From Dipteris shenzhenensis (lineage: Eukaryota; Polypodiophyta; Polypodiopsida; Gleicheniales): 64,000 bases of DNA. The position numbers were made by a program, and so were the translations under genes. Of the stretch, positions 48,300-60,811 are shown in pieces (position 1 is the stretch's first letter; the number at the start of each line of letters is the position of its first letter). The notes below the pieces were generated by a model. The model saw only the letters and a list, made by a program, of their open reading frames with translations, was not told the DNA's origin and made no database searches. Location of the stretch: NCBI GenBank assembly GCA_047967505.1, contig CM106538.1; one strand, written 5' to 3'.

Positions 48300-50990
48300 T
48301 TTGTTGAACCCCACCCAACGTTGTTGCGCTCCCATTGGCTAGCCTTAAACCCATTCTCTTCTTCGTTACTTTTTTTAAACAGCGGGAAGATTCCCTCTAA
48401 TCCATTATTTCCTAGGCTCCTTTTGGACTTTAGTGCCACGCTTTTGACTAAATTCCCACTTTCCCACACAAACTCATCTCTAACCAAACACCTACTCAAC
48501 AAGAAACCTTTAAAAAAAGCCAAGGTAGGATTGGTTGCATCAACAGAGTAGCCCCAAAATACGCACTAGGAGACTCAATTTTTATGTCTCCTACAAGGTG
48601 GTGCTTCATTGCCAATTGCCACATTGTGGAACCTAGATTATAGGGGCAGCTTGTGGGAATGCTCTTGGCGTAGAGATAAATTGCCAGATAGCCCACCCAG
48701 GAGTGAGCTTTTAGTATTTGCAAATCACTTAGCATTGGATTCATGACCCACCTAGTGCCCACCTATATTGTAAGCACCAACCTAATGCAAGGCATGGCAT
48801 CTTTACATGAGGTGCTTTGTATCCATGATAGGGCCACTATGGGCAACAACTATATCAATATTGGGGAGTTTACAACTATGTCCACCCATGCCCATCTAGG
48901 TCACACACAACACCCTAATGGGCCATCCTCATACTCAAAAAGATTCGCAAGGCTAGGGATTGGGTCCCCCATTGTTATACCTAAAATTCCTACATTAGGA
49001 CCCATTGTTCACTTTCTCTTTTTCTTTGTGGATTGTCCTCTTTCTCCACAACTCCTGAACATTTTCACTAATAGAACAATTGCATATGTTCCCATGTTGC
49101 CTAATAGCATTCAAGCCACAAGTTAACCCTCTCCTTTGCCCTCCCATCTCGCTTCGTCTTTCCTTCCAACATCTCCTCACTTCACTCTTTGTTGTATATT
49201 GTGTACACTCTTTAAAGATTGACTTAATATGATAGATTGTGTACACTCATTCACTCACATGACTTTTGTGATAAATTGTGTACACACATTCACTCACATC
49301 ACTTTGAGATAGATTGTGTACACTCATTCACTCACATGACTTTGAGATAGATTGTGTTCACTCATTCAAACTTGTCCTACCTAACCTCTTTGCTTCTTGA
49401 TAATCCTATTGACTGAGGCGTAGAATAACCACCTTTACGTAGATACCTTTAAGGATCCTACTTGCTTAAAGATTTAGGTGTGCATCATTGGCATTGGATG
49501 CACAATTTTTCCTAGCACTCCATGTTCAAAGTCACCCGATTTAGTTGCTTTTTGTGTGATGGCAATTGTGAGTCATAATCAAATATAAAAACTACAAGCT
49601 ACTCAATCAAAGGAATGTGCGCATTTCTTATGTTGTTCCCTTTCACAACTAGGTGTTACGCATCACAACACGAAGATGGATGTAAGCATATTCCAGGCCA
49701 AGAACAAAAATGGAATCAAATATTTGGTATTGTTTAATTGAGCTAAAGTTCAAAGTCTTGTAGAATTTATTTAAATGGGGCACTTCTATCCAAAAGTGGG
49801 TACACATGCAAAAACTTTCTCGAGCATTCACACTCAATGTTTCATATTCCACAATATAGTATTTGTATTTAAAGCTCTACATAACTTTCATCGCCAAGAA
49901 ATACAATATTTTGAAGGATGAAGAACTACATCTTTTGTCAATTCAACTAGTAGTTGAATTTGTTAATTGTTTACTAATGAAAATCGTGTTTTCAAAGTTG
50001 CAATCTAAAAATCATGATTGAGTGATGGGATGTTTTAGGACTTACTTCATTCTCCCCTATGCATAACTAGTATGAAACGTGGTAAAACATATGGCAACAA
50101 TTGATCAAAATCATGGGGTCAAGGTTCTATGATTAAATGCATATTTTTTCAAGGGGTGACAAGCCTCAACATTTAAGAGGAGATGACATATATGACTTAC
50201 TAAAGTTTAAGTGAATGTGATGTCTCAATCTTGACAATGTGAACATATCATGTTTTCAAAGATCTCTAAAATCGCTCTACAAACTTTCACAAATATTAAA
50301 TGTGTGTTGAAAAAGAATGGGTATTAAATGTAGTGTAAAAAATTGTGTGCTTTCATGCATCTTTTTGGAAGTTGTATGAGGCTTTAAAAAGTCCCATTAC
50401 TCTGTCAAAAAATCTAGGTTGTTTCAATGGATTCCTTTTAATGGATCAAATCTCGATGCTCAATACAAAAAAGTGCCAAATTATGACAACGGTGAGCTTT
50501 TATTCCAAATGGTGGCACTCTATTCGTCACCAACATTTGTGGCTAGGTCTTGTTTTCTTTTTTTCATGAATGTTGCGCTTCTATTTAGACTTTGGAATTT
50601 GCATGAAACAATTTTCATTCATCACACAATTTTCTCCCCACATAATCACTCCTTGATAGAGATCACAAAATTTCTCCATTAGTTTTTCTATATGTACTTC
50701 CCATCTACCTCTACCTATTCTAAAGGCCCTTAATCTCGACAAATTTTTGAAGGCCTTTATTTTTCAATTGAGAAATTCAATGGATTTCTTAGGTGAAAAG
50801 GTGCAGTACCCTAATGAAGCTCACCATAAACAAGCCATAGGCTTCCATGATTTTGGCTGACGCAACATTCCCTTCCCCTTAAGAATGATTTATGTCCTGA
50901 AAAACAAGATTATGAAACCTTCTCTAGAGATTGCTTACTCTTTCCCATGTCAAACTCTCTTCAGGCATGTCTTTCCACTTAACCAAACGT
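48300..50990. other. Upstream intergenic sequence, no gene recognised
   Basis: Short frames only, no known domain. It contains the 42-bp tandem array at 49197-49372. Confidence 0.5.
49197..49372. repeat. ~42-bp tandem array (about four units)
   Basis: Units of the form gatagattgtgtacactcat tcactcacatgactttga, repeated with small changes. Confidence 0.9.
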
Positions 50991-51030
50991 TTTTTATATA
51001 TTTCCTATCTTATTCTTTTTTCTTGTCTAT

Positions 51031-51240
51031 CTATATTTTTTTGGGTTCATCTGGTAAGGATGCAGGTCCAATGAATTTAACTAGGACTTCATTTCCAATG
51101 AGAATGTGATTGTCTCCTAACTTCCTTTTTAGCCTACTTACGTGAAAAATTGGTTGTACTTTACATCCTTCAAGTAAGGATAACTTGTAAGCAAGTTTCC
51201 AATTCTCTGAATTATGAACCATTCTTTGGAGATAACTTTG
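51031..51240 (-). mobile_element. Gypsy integrase C-terminal scrap
   Basis: YKLSLLEGCKVQPIFHVSRL followed by KRKLGD, equivalent to the GPY-type end of chromovirus integrase (compare [20 protein letters not shown] at about 29000). Its neighbours are not readable. Confidence 0.75.
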
Positions 51241-51989
51241 GACATTTACCCATCTTTAGGGTTTTCAAAGATTAAGATAGATTTTCTCCTATGGTAGTCA
51301 TTGATTACTGGATTGTCAAATGAAAACGTATTAATGTGTAGTGGGTACCCTGAATTGTGCCTTAGAGCTCTCTTGGTGAAACTTGGGTAGAGGAATTGAT
51401 ATTTGAGTCCTTCGGGAGCTCGAATGAGCACCTTCCTCTCTATGCCCAGGATGCCATTGGGGTTGGAATATCATCCTTTTTTGGTGTGGCTGCGGTGGTA
51501 ACAACTCATGGAACCATAGGGTCAGTCGATTGCTCATCGCCGGCCTTCATCTCTTCACAGGATGGTGTAATTGAAATTTTGGCATTGATCGGAACCACCA
51601 AGGTGCAGCCATCATAGCCGTTCATTCTCGCTAGTCAATCTAGCAACTGACTATCCAACACCATGTCCTCTGTCTAATTATCTTTTCATCCATGGAACCT
51701 ACCTGCATAACATAAAATCAACTCGCCACACAATGGTTGTTAACTGACAAAGGAATTTCAGCATAAATGATAGCGGGGGAAATCTCACCATTTACATTAT
51801 GAACGATAATAGTTGTGGGTTCTAGGGTTACCTTGAAGGTCAAGAGCTAAGTGCATAATTGAAAGTCAGCTCACACCCTTGTGGGAGACCCTGTCAAGTC
51901 TTCCATGGGGTGTAATCCTTCCATGAATACTTTAAAAATAGATATAAGTCTTGAATTCTTCACCTTGGCCTGACGGTCGCTTCATACAT

Positions 51990-54810
51990 TCAACCTCTAA
52001 TCTTAGCTCCTTTTCCTGATGGATGGCTTGTAAGGTCTATAATGTCAAGGGATCGTAGTAGTACTTAAGCTTACTACCATTATTGTAGCCGTCCATCTCC
52101 GTGCCATCAAGAGTTGCAATTCTGCAGGACCCTTGTGGTGTCATTTCTACCACTCAATAGGGACCCATGCCGCGATACTTGAGCTTGTGCTTGGTGTTTC
52201 TAATGCTATATAGAAGAGCGAGATCACCTTCATTAAAGTTCTTATTGTGCAAGCTGTGATCAAACCATTTTTCCCGGTGCAACTTCTCCATTGCATGCCA
52301 TAGGCGGGCCTTAGCCTTGTCTCATCAAACTTTTCAAGCTCGATTAACCGCTTGGGAATGGCTTCATCGGATATGTGATTTCTAATAGCCACTCTAAGGT
52401 TGGGCACGATAAATTCCATGGGCATTACTACTTCCACCCCAAACGCGAGGCTAAAGGGTGCATACTTTGTTGCCACCTTGTAGGCCGTTTGATAGGCCCA
52501 TAGTGCGGTAGTGAGTTTATGCTCCCAATCATTGCGGTGGCTGGCCTCAACCATACATGTCATGATTTGGCACAAGAATTTGTTTGAGCTCTTGGCATGT
52601 CCATTTGCTTGGGGGTAGTAGGTTGTAGATTTCCTATGCACTATAAGGAAGCCACTCATTAGTATCCTAATTGTATCATTCACAAAGTGTGGCCCTCTAT
52701 CGCTCACAATCTCAAGTGGGAGGCTGAAGCGGGATATCACATTCTCATATAAGAACTTCACAGTGGCCCTTGTATCTGCTTTCCTAGTGGCCTTGGCCTC
52801 TACCCATTTAGTGAAATAATCTATGGCCACAACAATATAACGGGCACGAGTTCCCTTTGTGGCAAGACTGATAGGACCAACAATTGAGTCCCCACTTTTC
52901 AAAGGGATGATCAGTGAGGACTTTGTTCAATGGCATGTAGTCTTGGTTATGAGGTATGGAGATGCATTGGTAAGGCTCATAGAGCTTGATAAACTCAGCG
53001 GCATCCACGAAGAGTGTTGGCCACCATAATTTGGTTGTAATACCTTGCGGGTTGTAAGTCCTGTAGTGAAGTGGCCACCAATGATGCCAGAGTTAGCTTC
53101 CTCTAGGACTTCCACAAATTCATCTTCCTGGATGCATCAGTGCATACCTCATTTGGTAGAGTTGTCTAGCTGTCAATTGGTATGGGGCTGCATCCTTGCT
53201 AAGCTTTCTAGCCCTATCCTTATTGAGTGCTTTGTCTTAGGGGAACCCATTTATTAAGAAGTGTCTAATTTCCTGTGCCCATTCATGAACTAGATCTACT
53301 AAGCACCTGGGAGATCATCTTCCACTCATGTAGCAAGCTCACCATTAGGGATCCGAGACATGTGATCTACCATGAAGTGTGTAGGTCCCTTTTTGACTGC
53401 TTCTGTAAAATCAAATTCCAAAACGATAAGCATCCATCAGGTGATGCAACCTATCATGCATGGTTTATTGACCAAGTAAAGGAGGGCCGGATAATCAACG
53501 AAAAAGACAAACTTCTTTCCTAACAAGTAAAGCCTAAACCTTTTAACTGCATATACCATGGCCAAGCCTTCACGTTCAATGGTGGTGTAATTCATTTCAG
53601 CATCGTTCAACTGGCGACTAGCAAAGTATATGGGATAATCCAAATTAAACTTACTCGATTGTGCAAGCGCACACCCTATCACCAATTTTGAGGCATTGAT
53701 GTGCACATGAAACTCTAAATACCAATTGGGTGCAAATAGGGGCTGATGATGCCAAGACCAACTTAAGGGTCTCATAAGACAATTGACATTCTTCTATCCA
53801 ATGGAATATAATCAACAATTTGTACATGGGGCGAGCAATCTCTACATAATTGTAAATAAATTAGCGGTAGTAGCCCATATACCCAATGAATTGATGTACG
53901 ACCTTTGCATTTGTGGGTGGGGGTAATTCTAGAATTAGTCTGATTTTGTTGTAATCAATGGTGGAGATCCCATTCTTGGACACTATGTGTTTAAGTATTA
54001 CCCCACATTTTACTAGAATCGACACTTTAAGGGATTGAGGAGGATTCTATAGAGATGACATCTTTTGAATACCAATATCAATACTTAGGATGACCATCCC
54101 AATTAGAGTGAACACATAGATCATCCAAGAAAACTTCTAAAAAATCCCTTGAGTATTCCTTGAACACAATGATCATTAGCCGTTGGAATGTTGGGTGTGC
54201 ATTAGTGAGTCTAAATATCATCAATTTTGAAGCATAGACTCCCCATTCCATGGCAAGTGGCCATTTTATACTGATCTTGGGGTGCTATGGACACCTGGTT
54301 ATACCTTGACAATCCATCCAAAAATCTATAAGCTTCTTTGCCTATGACGCTTTCTAGGACGTGCTCAGTAAAGGTCAATAGGTAATGATCCTTATGGGCT
54401 GCGGCATTTACCTTCTTGAGATCAACACATACTCTAAACTTTCCATTCTTTTTTAGCACTATAACAATGGGAGAAACCCAATCTGTATGCTCGATCTCAT
54501 ATATGAACCCGTGGTGATCTGCTTTTGTATTTCCTCTCGAATGATCATTGCATATTTCGAGTTCCTGGGGTAGGGTCATTGCTGTACTGGTCTAATGTCG
54601 TCCATCATAGGGATGGTATATTGCACTATTTCCAGCGACACGCCCTTCAAGTATGTGTACTTCCAAGCAAAACAATCTTGAAATCAATGCAAGAAGGCAA
54701 GCAAGGCACGTTCTTGCTCGAAAGTTATATCGTTAGCTATGTAAATCAGCTTAGGATCCTTTGATTCCCCTCCCACAACTAACACTCTTCCATATTTCTC
54801 CCCCATGTCC
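51990..54810 (-). mobile_element. Degenerate Ty3/gypsy pol (Tat/Athila-like): RT, RNase H, integrase
   Basis: From right to left: leader block PKLIYIANDITFEQERALLA, RT start HTDWVSPIVIVLKKNGKFRV, catalytic box EVFLDDLCVHSN (near 54130), RNase H (YPIYFASRQLNDAEMNYTTI, EREGLAMVYAVKRFR), integrase zinc region (GIIGGHFTTGLT), integrase core (RYIVVAIDYFTKWVEAKATR, IVSDRGPHFVND, STTYYPQANGHAKSSNKFL) and tail (GSCRIATLDGTEMDG). The third catalytic residue of the integrase is Lys where Glu is expected. Several stops and shifts. Confidence 0.88.
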
Positions 54811-55845
54811 CTAGATTCTCTCCCTGCCCTGCCATCACCTCCGACACTACTTGTGCTGCCATCAACAAAAAATCACCAATTATTTGATTTTGAATATCAA
54901 GATCCAGATAATCCAATTCACACTCCCATGCTAAATTCCATTGATGGGTATGATTTTGATGTCGTATCAGTTTCCAGTAACCCCATCAAGGATTTCTGGA
55001 GAAATGATCCTAATCTAAAAACTCAAGGTGGTGGTGGACAACTTCCCTACTAACTTTTGTCAGCATCAAGTTAGTGAAGCTTGGGTCAACAAATTGGATC
55101 CCCAACCTGATTGGTGCCACCCGAAGCTCTTTGATGTAATCTTCTTTAAAGAGTACCTGTGTGCACCTCCATGTCTTAGAACCCATCGTAAGTTCTATGC
55201 AGTTCCATGACATCACAAATGGGTGGCCAACATACACACTTTGGGTGAAGATCGCACTATTGGCCAAAGATCGAGCCATACTTTAGTGTAATATGGAATA
55301 TCCAAGGCACACTCATTCGAGCATTCAATAGCATGAGCAATAAATGCGCAGCAACATTGATCGCATCCTTCGCCAAAGTGCTATCTTCTATAAAACATTA
55401 GAATACATTCTGGCGGGGTCCCCAGCCACATCAACTGCCATTTGCCTCCACGCAATTTCAATCCCAATGAACAGATGGATTGATGCTCAAACTACAAGCC
55501 GACTCTATCAAAGAGTCATCTTCTTAGAAGCATGTCACATATCTTTGTTTGAACAAATGGCAGATACAGGCTACCTGGAAATAGAGCAAAAATTATATGA
55601 CGATAAGGCTTTACAGCAAGATCCACTGGCGTGCCACAAGTTCCATAGCCACAGGATTACACACATGGCATCCCAACTCCATGATCACAATCAGCCATAA
55701 CCCGAGGACGGGGAATAAAATGGATCCAAGAGTATGTTGTCTCTGTGCTAACGTGGACTTAGGTAGCACAGAATGTGTGTGTAGAGTAGTGGCAAAGCTC
55801 TACTTGTACTTGCATAAGGCTAAGAATAATCTCTCTTAGGAATCC
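54811..55845. other. Unassigned sequence
   Basis: Holds a 118-codon plus-strand frame (55344-55700; SAIFYKTLEYILAGSPATST) and an 89-codon minus-strand frame (55010-55279). Neither resembles a family I know; a decayed transposon is likely. Confidence 0.3.
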
Positions 55846-55849
55846 TCAA

Positions 55850-56005
55850 CATGCAAGTTCTACTTGCAATTCCTACATGCATGTTCTACATGCAAGTCCT
55901 ACATGTGATTCCGACATGCATGTTCTACATGTGATTCCTACATGCATGTTCTACCTGCAAGTCCTACATGCGATTCCTACATGATCTATATGCTAGTTCT
56001 ACATG
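55850..56005. repeat. 13-bp minisatellite (about 11 units)
   Basis: Imperfect units alternate between gttctacatgcaa and ttcctacatgcat, keeping the core ctacatg. Looser copies extend to about 56075. Confidence 0.85.
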
Positions 56006-56339
56006 CAACCTGCAACTACTACATGCAAATTCTACATGTAGAGAGAGAATGTCTTACAATTCCTACATGCAAAGAGAGAAGCTCTCTAACTTGTATAAAT
56101 ACCTCATAATGGAATGAAGCCCAAACTCTTTGGGGCATTGTGTTGAGTTCTACTTTGGTATTCCAAAAAAAATTCTCCAACTATCCATGCATCCTTGTAC
56201 TCCACGTCCAAAAGCATGTCCTGACCTTGCAACTCCTCCTCCCCTCTCCTCTGACCTTGCAACCCATCCTCTCCCTTCTCCTCCCTCTCCTCCTTCCTTC
56301 TCCTCCCTCCTCCTCCTCCCTTGCCAGTAGATAGTGCCA

Positions 56340-57479
56340 AAATTTATTAACACTATACACCATTCCTAGGGCTTCTCTTTTGGTGGTAGTATACTTGATT
56401 TCTGCATCATTGAGTTGTCCGACTGGCGAAGTAGAATGGGTAGTCTTTCTTATGTTCACTTGGTTGACAAAGCACACTCCCAATTGCATACTTGGATCCA
56501 TTAATATGAACATGAAAATCAATATCCTAATTGGGAGATATAAGGATGGGTGCTATGATTAGGCACCACTTTAAAGGCTCAAAGGCTTGGTCGCACTCTT
56601 CTGTCCATAAGAACTCCACTAATAATTTGTACAGTTGTCTGGCTACGATGGCATACTGCAATATAAATCTTCTATAATAGCCGGCATGTCCCATAAAGAC
56701 TTGTACATCTTTGAAATTTGTAGGAGGAGGCAATTCCATGATGATTTTGATTTTGTCCATGTCTGTTGCAATCCCATGTTGAGAAACGATGTGTCCCAAA
56801 ACAACTCTGTGGGTGACCATGAACTGGCATCTTGTTGGCTTTAGGGAGATGCCATACTCCCTGCATTTGATTAGTACTACTTCAAGCCATTTAAAGTGGT
56901 CTTTTAAGTTCGAGTGGATGCACAAATCATCCAAGAACACCTGTAAAAGCTTATTCAAAAATGACTTGAAAGCTGTGAACATGACTCGCTAGAATGTGGC
57001 CAAGGCATTACAAAGGCCGAATGGCATGACTCTATATGCAAAAATACCCCATTCTATAGCAAATACTATTTTTTATTGGTCTTGAGGAGCAATTTGCACT
57101 TGGTTATAGCCACTGAAGCCATCCAAGAAGCGATATATCTCAGAATTTGCCACTTTTCCAACACTATTTTCATTAAGGGTAGGGGATAGTGATCCCTAAT
57201 TATGGCAACATTCACATTCTTTAAGTTTATGCATATTATGAGCTTCTTGTTACATTTAGGCACAATGATGATGGGTGAAACCCAATCAGTGTGCTCTATC
57301 TCGTAGATGAATCTGGCATCTAGGAGCTTTTCCAGCCATCATAAACCATGGTGCCATACTTAGGATTTGTTTGATAAGGTCCACATACCTTAGGGTGTGC
57401 ACGTTCCCTTATAGGTATCGTGTGTACTGCCACATCTAGTGAAATTCCTTTCATCTCTTTGTATGACCATGCTATGCAA
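56340..57479 (-). mobile_element. Degenerate gypsy pol, part 2: RT and RNase H
   Basis: Continues the element at 63124-64000 across the inserted LTR element: CIAWSYKEMKGISLDVAVHT, HWVSPIIIVPKCNKKLIICI, LLQVFLDDLCIHSNLKDH, VFMGHAGYYRRFILQY, then RNase H (QLNDAEIKYTTTKREALGMV). Broken by stops; ends in a (GGA)-rich tract at 56225-56330. Confidence 0.87.
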
Positions 57480-58471
57480 TGTTATGGATAAATTTGACCA
57501 ATGAAAAAGGCATAAATATGTGTGTGTGCTTGTATGTGTGGCAATAGTATAATAAAATATGGAGTGCATAGGGCCCAAGGTTGAGGTGGCAGGGCATGAC
57601 CATGTGCCACCCTTCCACATAAGAGGACCCATAAGGTGTGTTGTACATAATCCATGGTAGTAATATCATAAAATGTTAAGGTGGCATGGCTCCTCCATGT
57701 GCCACCCCTCCACCTAGGCTACCTTTAGTGAGATATGGCTCAAAGTCCATGGGAGAAGTAATATAAAATAGGTGGAGATGGATATTATATTGGGTTATTC
57801 CCTCCATATAGGATAGGCCCATGTGGGGAAGGTATAGATAGTCCAAGGATGCAAGTTAAATAATGGGGAAAGTAGGATGAGGTGGCAAGATTCCTTGTGC
57901 CAACCCTCCACTTGTCCTCCTAGATGTTTGAACTTATTATAAAATTGGGAAGAGACCAAGGGAGTATCATAGACTTGGGATATGGGAGTTGATATTTGTG
58001 GAAAAATGTGGCCAAGAATTATCGCACACAATTGAGAGTGCGTAACCGCCTAGCCCACATGGGAAAATCTTCCACACACACCATGCATGTGGGAGGATGC
58101 ATTTATTAGGAGAGACTCCCTGTCTTGGCTATAAAAGGAGGGGGTTATTCCTTGATGGGACACGCTCATTCTTGTAAAGCCACCTAGCTAGTACTTTGAT
58201 TTCTCCCTTCCCTTTCTTTCAAAATAAAGCATGGTCCTCTTCCCTTGATGTCTCCATCTTTACATTCCTCCTCCCATCATGTACATGCTTCTCTTCCCCC
58301 TCTCCCTTTCCCCTTGTGTCATAGTCTCCCTCTTCATTCTCTCCCCTTCTAATTCCTTTTCCCCTCCCATGATAACGTTTTGCCCTCACGTTCTCCTTTC
58401 CCCCATTGCCCTTGAGCGTCGCCATCTTAGCCTCTAGCCTCTGGTCCTGATTTCTTTTCCAACTTATAGAA
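57480..58471 (+). repeat. 5' LTR of the RNase H-bearing element
   Basis: About 992 bp, matched nearly base for base with 62129-63123. Its 3' border is inferred from the PBS-like sequence and from where the two copies diverge. Confidence 0.85.
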
Positions 58472-58929
58472 TGGTGTGGCTAGTGGGATCGAAATCTCCA
58501 TGGCTAGTGGTATAAAATCTGTTACTCCTATGACTGGGTGCGATACTACGGCCTCTTCCTTGCACAGTTCTCTTCTTTTGCACCTCCAAACTGTGTGCCT
58601 TCCCTGTCTCTATAGTTGCAAAACTGCCCTGCTTCTACGCTTCCAGTCGGCCTGCTTTCCACTTGCGGTTTCCACGTGTATTTTGGTGGCGAATCTTTTG
58701 CTCGTGTCGATCGCAGCTACAGAATTGCAACATCTGTGCTCCCGCGCATGCATTTTGCGCATCCATTGTGTACACCCATGCGCATCGCGAATAGATCGCG
58801 ATGTTTTTCTGGGCTCCTGCGTCTTCTGGTCGCAGACTATTTTTTCGGGTTTCTACAAAACTGTAACAGATCCCGCGCCCCCCCTCTCTTCTCTTTCTCT
58901 TCTCCTTCTCCTCTCCTCTCCTCTCTTTT

Positions 58930-59000
58930 TATTAAAGAGTGGGATTTGAACCCAAGACCTCCCCCTTCATAAAAGGGAGACTAACCATTGGGCTAGCAGA
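58930..59000 (-). other. tRNA-derived sequence (SINE head or tRNA relic)
   Basis: The minus strand has an A-box-like TAGCCCAATGGTTAG (58995-58981) and a B box GGGTTCAAATCCC (58953-58941) at tRNA spacing, with an anticodon-arm-like stretch between. The acceptor stem does not pair, so it is not a working tRNA. Confidence 0.45.
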
Positions 59001-59199
59001 TAAGAAGTGATGAAAATGTAATGATTCTTGCTTATATATTGAAATTTCAAAAACTGTAACTCTCTAACCATAGGGAGTCTTCACATGCTGTAAAAAGCAA
59101 AAGTACTTCACTTCACGTGATCTACTCATATCTCCTACTAGATCGCAACTCTGAACTTTTTCAAGTTCGCTTCACAGACGCACACCACACGAAGAGGGT

Positions 59200-59640
59200 G
59201 GATATTTATGTCACTTCTCGACGAGTTCAAGGATTTGGTGCCTGGTCCTCCATGCCTTACGACTACCAATGGGCGAGATCTCTTTCTTGATCTTCATGTT
59301 GATCTAAAACAACTGATTGTATAGTGCATTACTCAAGGAGACGACAGGTGGGATGATACACCGTGGATGATTCAAGGTGAAGAACTACTGATACACTGGG
59401 AGAACTTTGATTTCAATTTTACTCATTGTACAGTGATCGAGCTACTTGCTATTTCGGAGGTAATTAAAAGGGTGTCCTTCTTCAAAGGGTGGGATGCTCC
59501 CCAAGCTTGGGGGGAGATTTGGCGCATCTGCTTATTAATTCCTGTGGATAAGCTCATCTTGAATGGTTTATTCTCAATCTCACTACAAAGGTTTCTAGGC
59601 CTCGGCTATGGTTGGTAATGTTTCGACCAAGGAATCCATT
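59200..59640 (+). other. Unknown frame upstream of RNase H in the non-autonomous element
   Basis: Open at 59367-59618 (MIQGEELLIHWENFDFNFTH). Together with a preceding readable stretch it may form part of the element's protein. Not recognised. Confidence 0.3.
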
Positions 59641-59745
59641 TGTACCTAATCAATCCTTTGTGCCTCATTTTGAGCTTCAAGTTGTAATTCTTTTTGGTCC
59701 AAAGATAAACTATCAACAAAGGATTGCCAGTTTATTTGGTGCTGA

Positions 59746-60306
59746 ATGTTTGGCTCAAGTATTGAATTCTCCCCACCCTCTCCTTCTACCTATCTTGGAC
59801 TACCGAGAAACTTGGGATGCCTGGATTTTAGTCTTGGTGTGATGACATCTTGGATCCTTCAATTTGATGGAGCTTACAAACCTTCGACCAAGGCTGCTGG
59901 CATGAGTGTGAAGCTTACTTCACCGGGTGGTGAGGAGTATTGTTATAGCAAGTGTGCACCTGCAAGTACATGCAACCAAGCTGAGTACTCGACACTCACT
60001 CTTGGGCTACAAAAGGCACAAGAGGATCGCATCAAGCAACTTGAGGTGCAAGGAGATTCTCAACTAGTGTGTGAACAAGTTAGTGGAAGGTGGAAGGTGC
60101 GGAGCAAAGGCTTGGTTCCACGACATCAACAAGCATTGGAAATGTGCCAACAATTTGAAGAGGTAAAAATTCAACATATCCCTCAAGCTCAAAATATAGT
60201 TGCTAATTTCTTGGCACGTGAAGCTTGTACTTCAATCACGCATGACACGAGTGGAAGCACCACCCCAACAAAGCTGCAAGCCACGAAGGAGGGTGATCAT
60301 TTGTAA
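59746..60306 (+). CDS. RNase H-like (RVT_3 type) domain protein of the non-autonomous element
   Basis: Core WILQFDGAYKPSTKAAGMSV (first catalytic Asp in FDGA), CNQAEYSTLTLGLQKAQ (Glu), LEVQGDSQLVCEQVSGRWKV (Asp in GDSQ), and a C-terminal HIPQAQNIVANFLAREA where the usual fourth acidic residue is Asn. This is the reverse-transcriptase-like RNase H type that some Tat-lineage gypsy elements and plant LINEs carry, about 130 residues in a 186-codon frame. It degrades RNA in RNA-DNA hybrids; the Asn change may reduce activity. The next frame, overlapping in another phase, gives a zinc knuckle. Confidence 0.85.
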   Translation: MFGSSIEFSPPSPSTYLGLPRNLGCLDFSLGVMTSWILQFDGAYKPSTKAAGMSVKLTSPGGEEYCYSKCAPASTCNQAEYSTLTLGLQKAQEDRIKQLEVQGDSQLVCEQVSGRWKVRSKGLVPRHQQALEMCQQFEEVKIQHIPQAQNIVANFLAREACTSITHDTSGSTTPTKLQATKEGDHL

Positions 60307-60442
60307 GGAATGCAAAGGTTGTGGTCATCACGAAACTAAGTGTTGGGCATATTTGATACGAGTTTACCAACTTCGGAAGATCATTAGAAAGGTCCTCAAG
60401 GACATTGCTCAAAAGAAGGATGCCAGACCGCACACCCCTTGA
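60200..60442 (+). CDS. Zinc-knuckle frame following RNase H
   Basis: Contains CKECKGCGHHETKC at about 60301-60342 (CX2CX4HX4C) followed by a basic tail (RKIIRKVLKDIAQKK). It overlaps the RNase H frame in another phase, so the two were probably one polyprotein before a shift. Likely nucleic-acid-binding (nucleocapsid). Confidence 0.6.
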   Translation: MLISWHVKLVLQSRMTRVEAPPQQSCKPRRRVIICKECKGCGHHETKCWAYLIRVYQLRKIIRKVLKDIAQKKDARPHTP

Positions 60443-60811
60443 AGAAATAGCATGGCGACTACGAGAACTGGAAGAAGTTGAAGGTGATGTGCAAGCTCTC
60501 CAATTGTTGACATTTGTCATGGCATTGTTGTTTGCCTTGATGAACAACCTCATGCAGCGCCGCGTCTCTAACTCTCGCTTGTAAAGATGGCTACGATATC
60601 ATGAGAGTTGGTCCTTTTAATATTGTCTATGAGCTATTCTATGCTGAAAATTCTTCCCATGTAGTATTTCACAATACACTAGTCACACCCTACCTTGCCT
60701 ATGTGTGCTTTGTGGATGTATCTTAACGTGATTTTCAGTTCAAGCTACCTCTTTCCATTGTTTGCCCATAGATAAGCCTCATTTTGTCTCTCTCTTTTCC
60801 ATTTTCCGAGC

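Noticed and set aside
48099-48551. 150-codon plus-strand frame as a divergent gene
   Set aside because: Proline- and leucine-rich translation of a C-rich promoter region with G-boxes; no domain, and opposite frames are equally open.
58930-59000. A functional tRNA gene
   Set aside because: The A- and B-box-like parts are present but the acceptor stem does not pair and no unambiguous 7-base anticodon loop forms.
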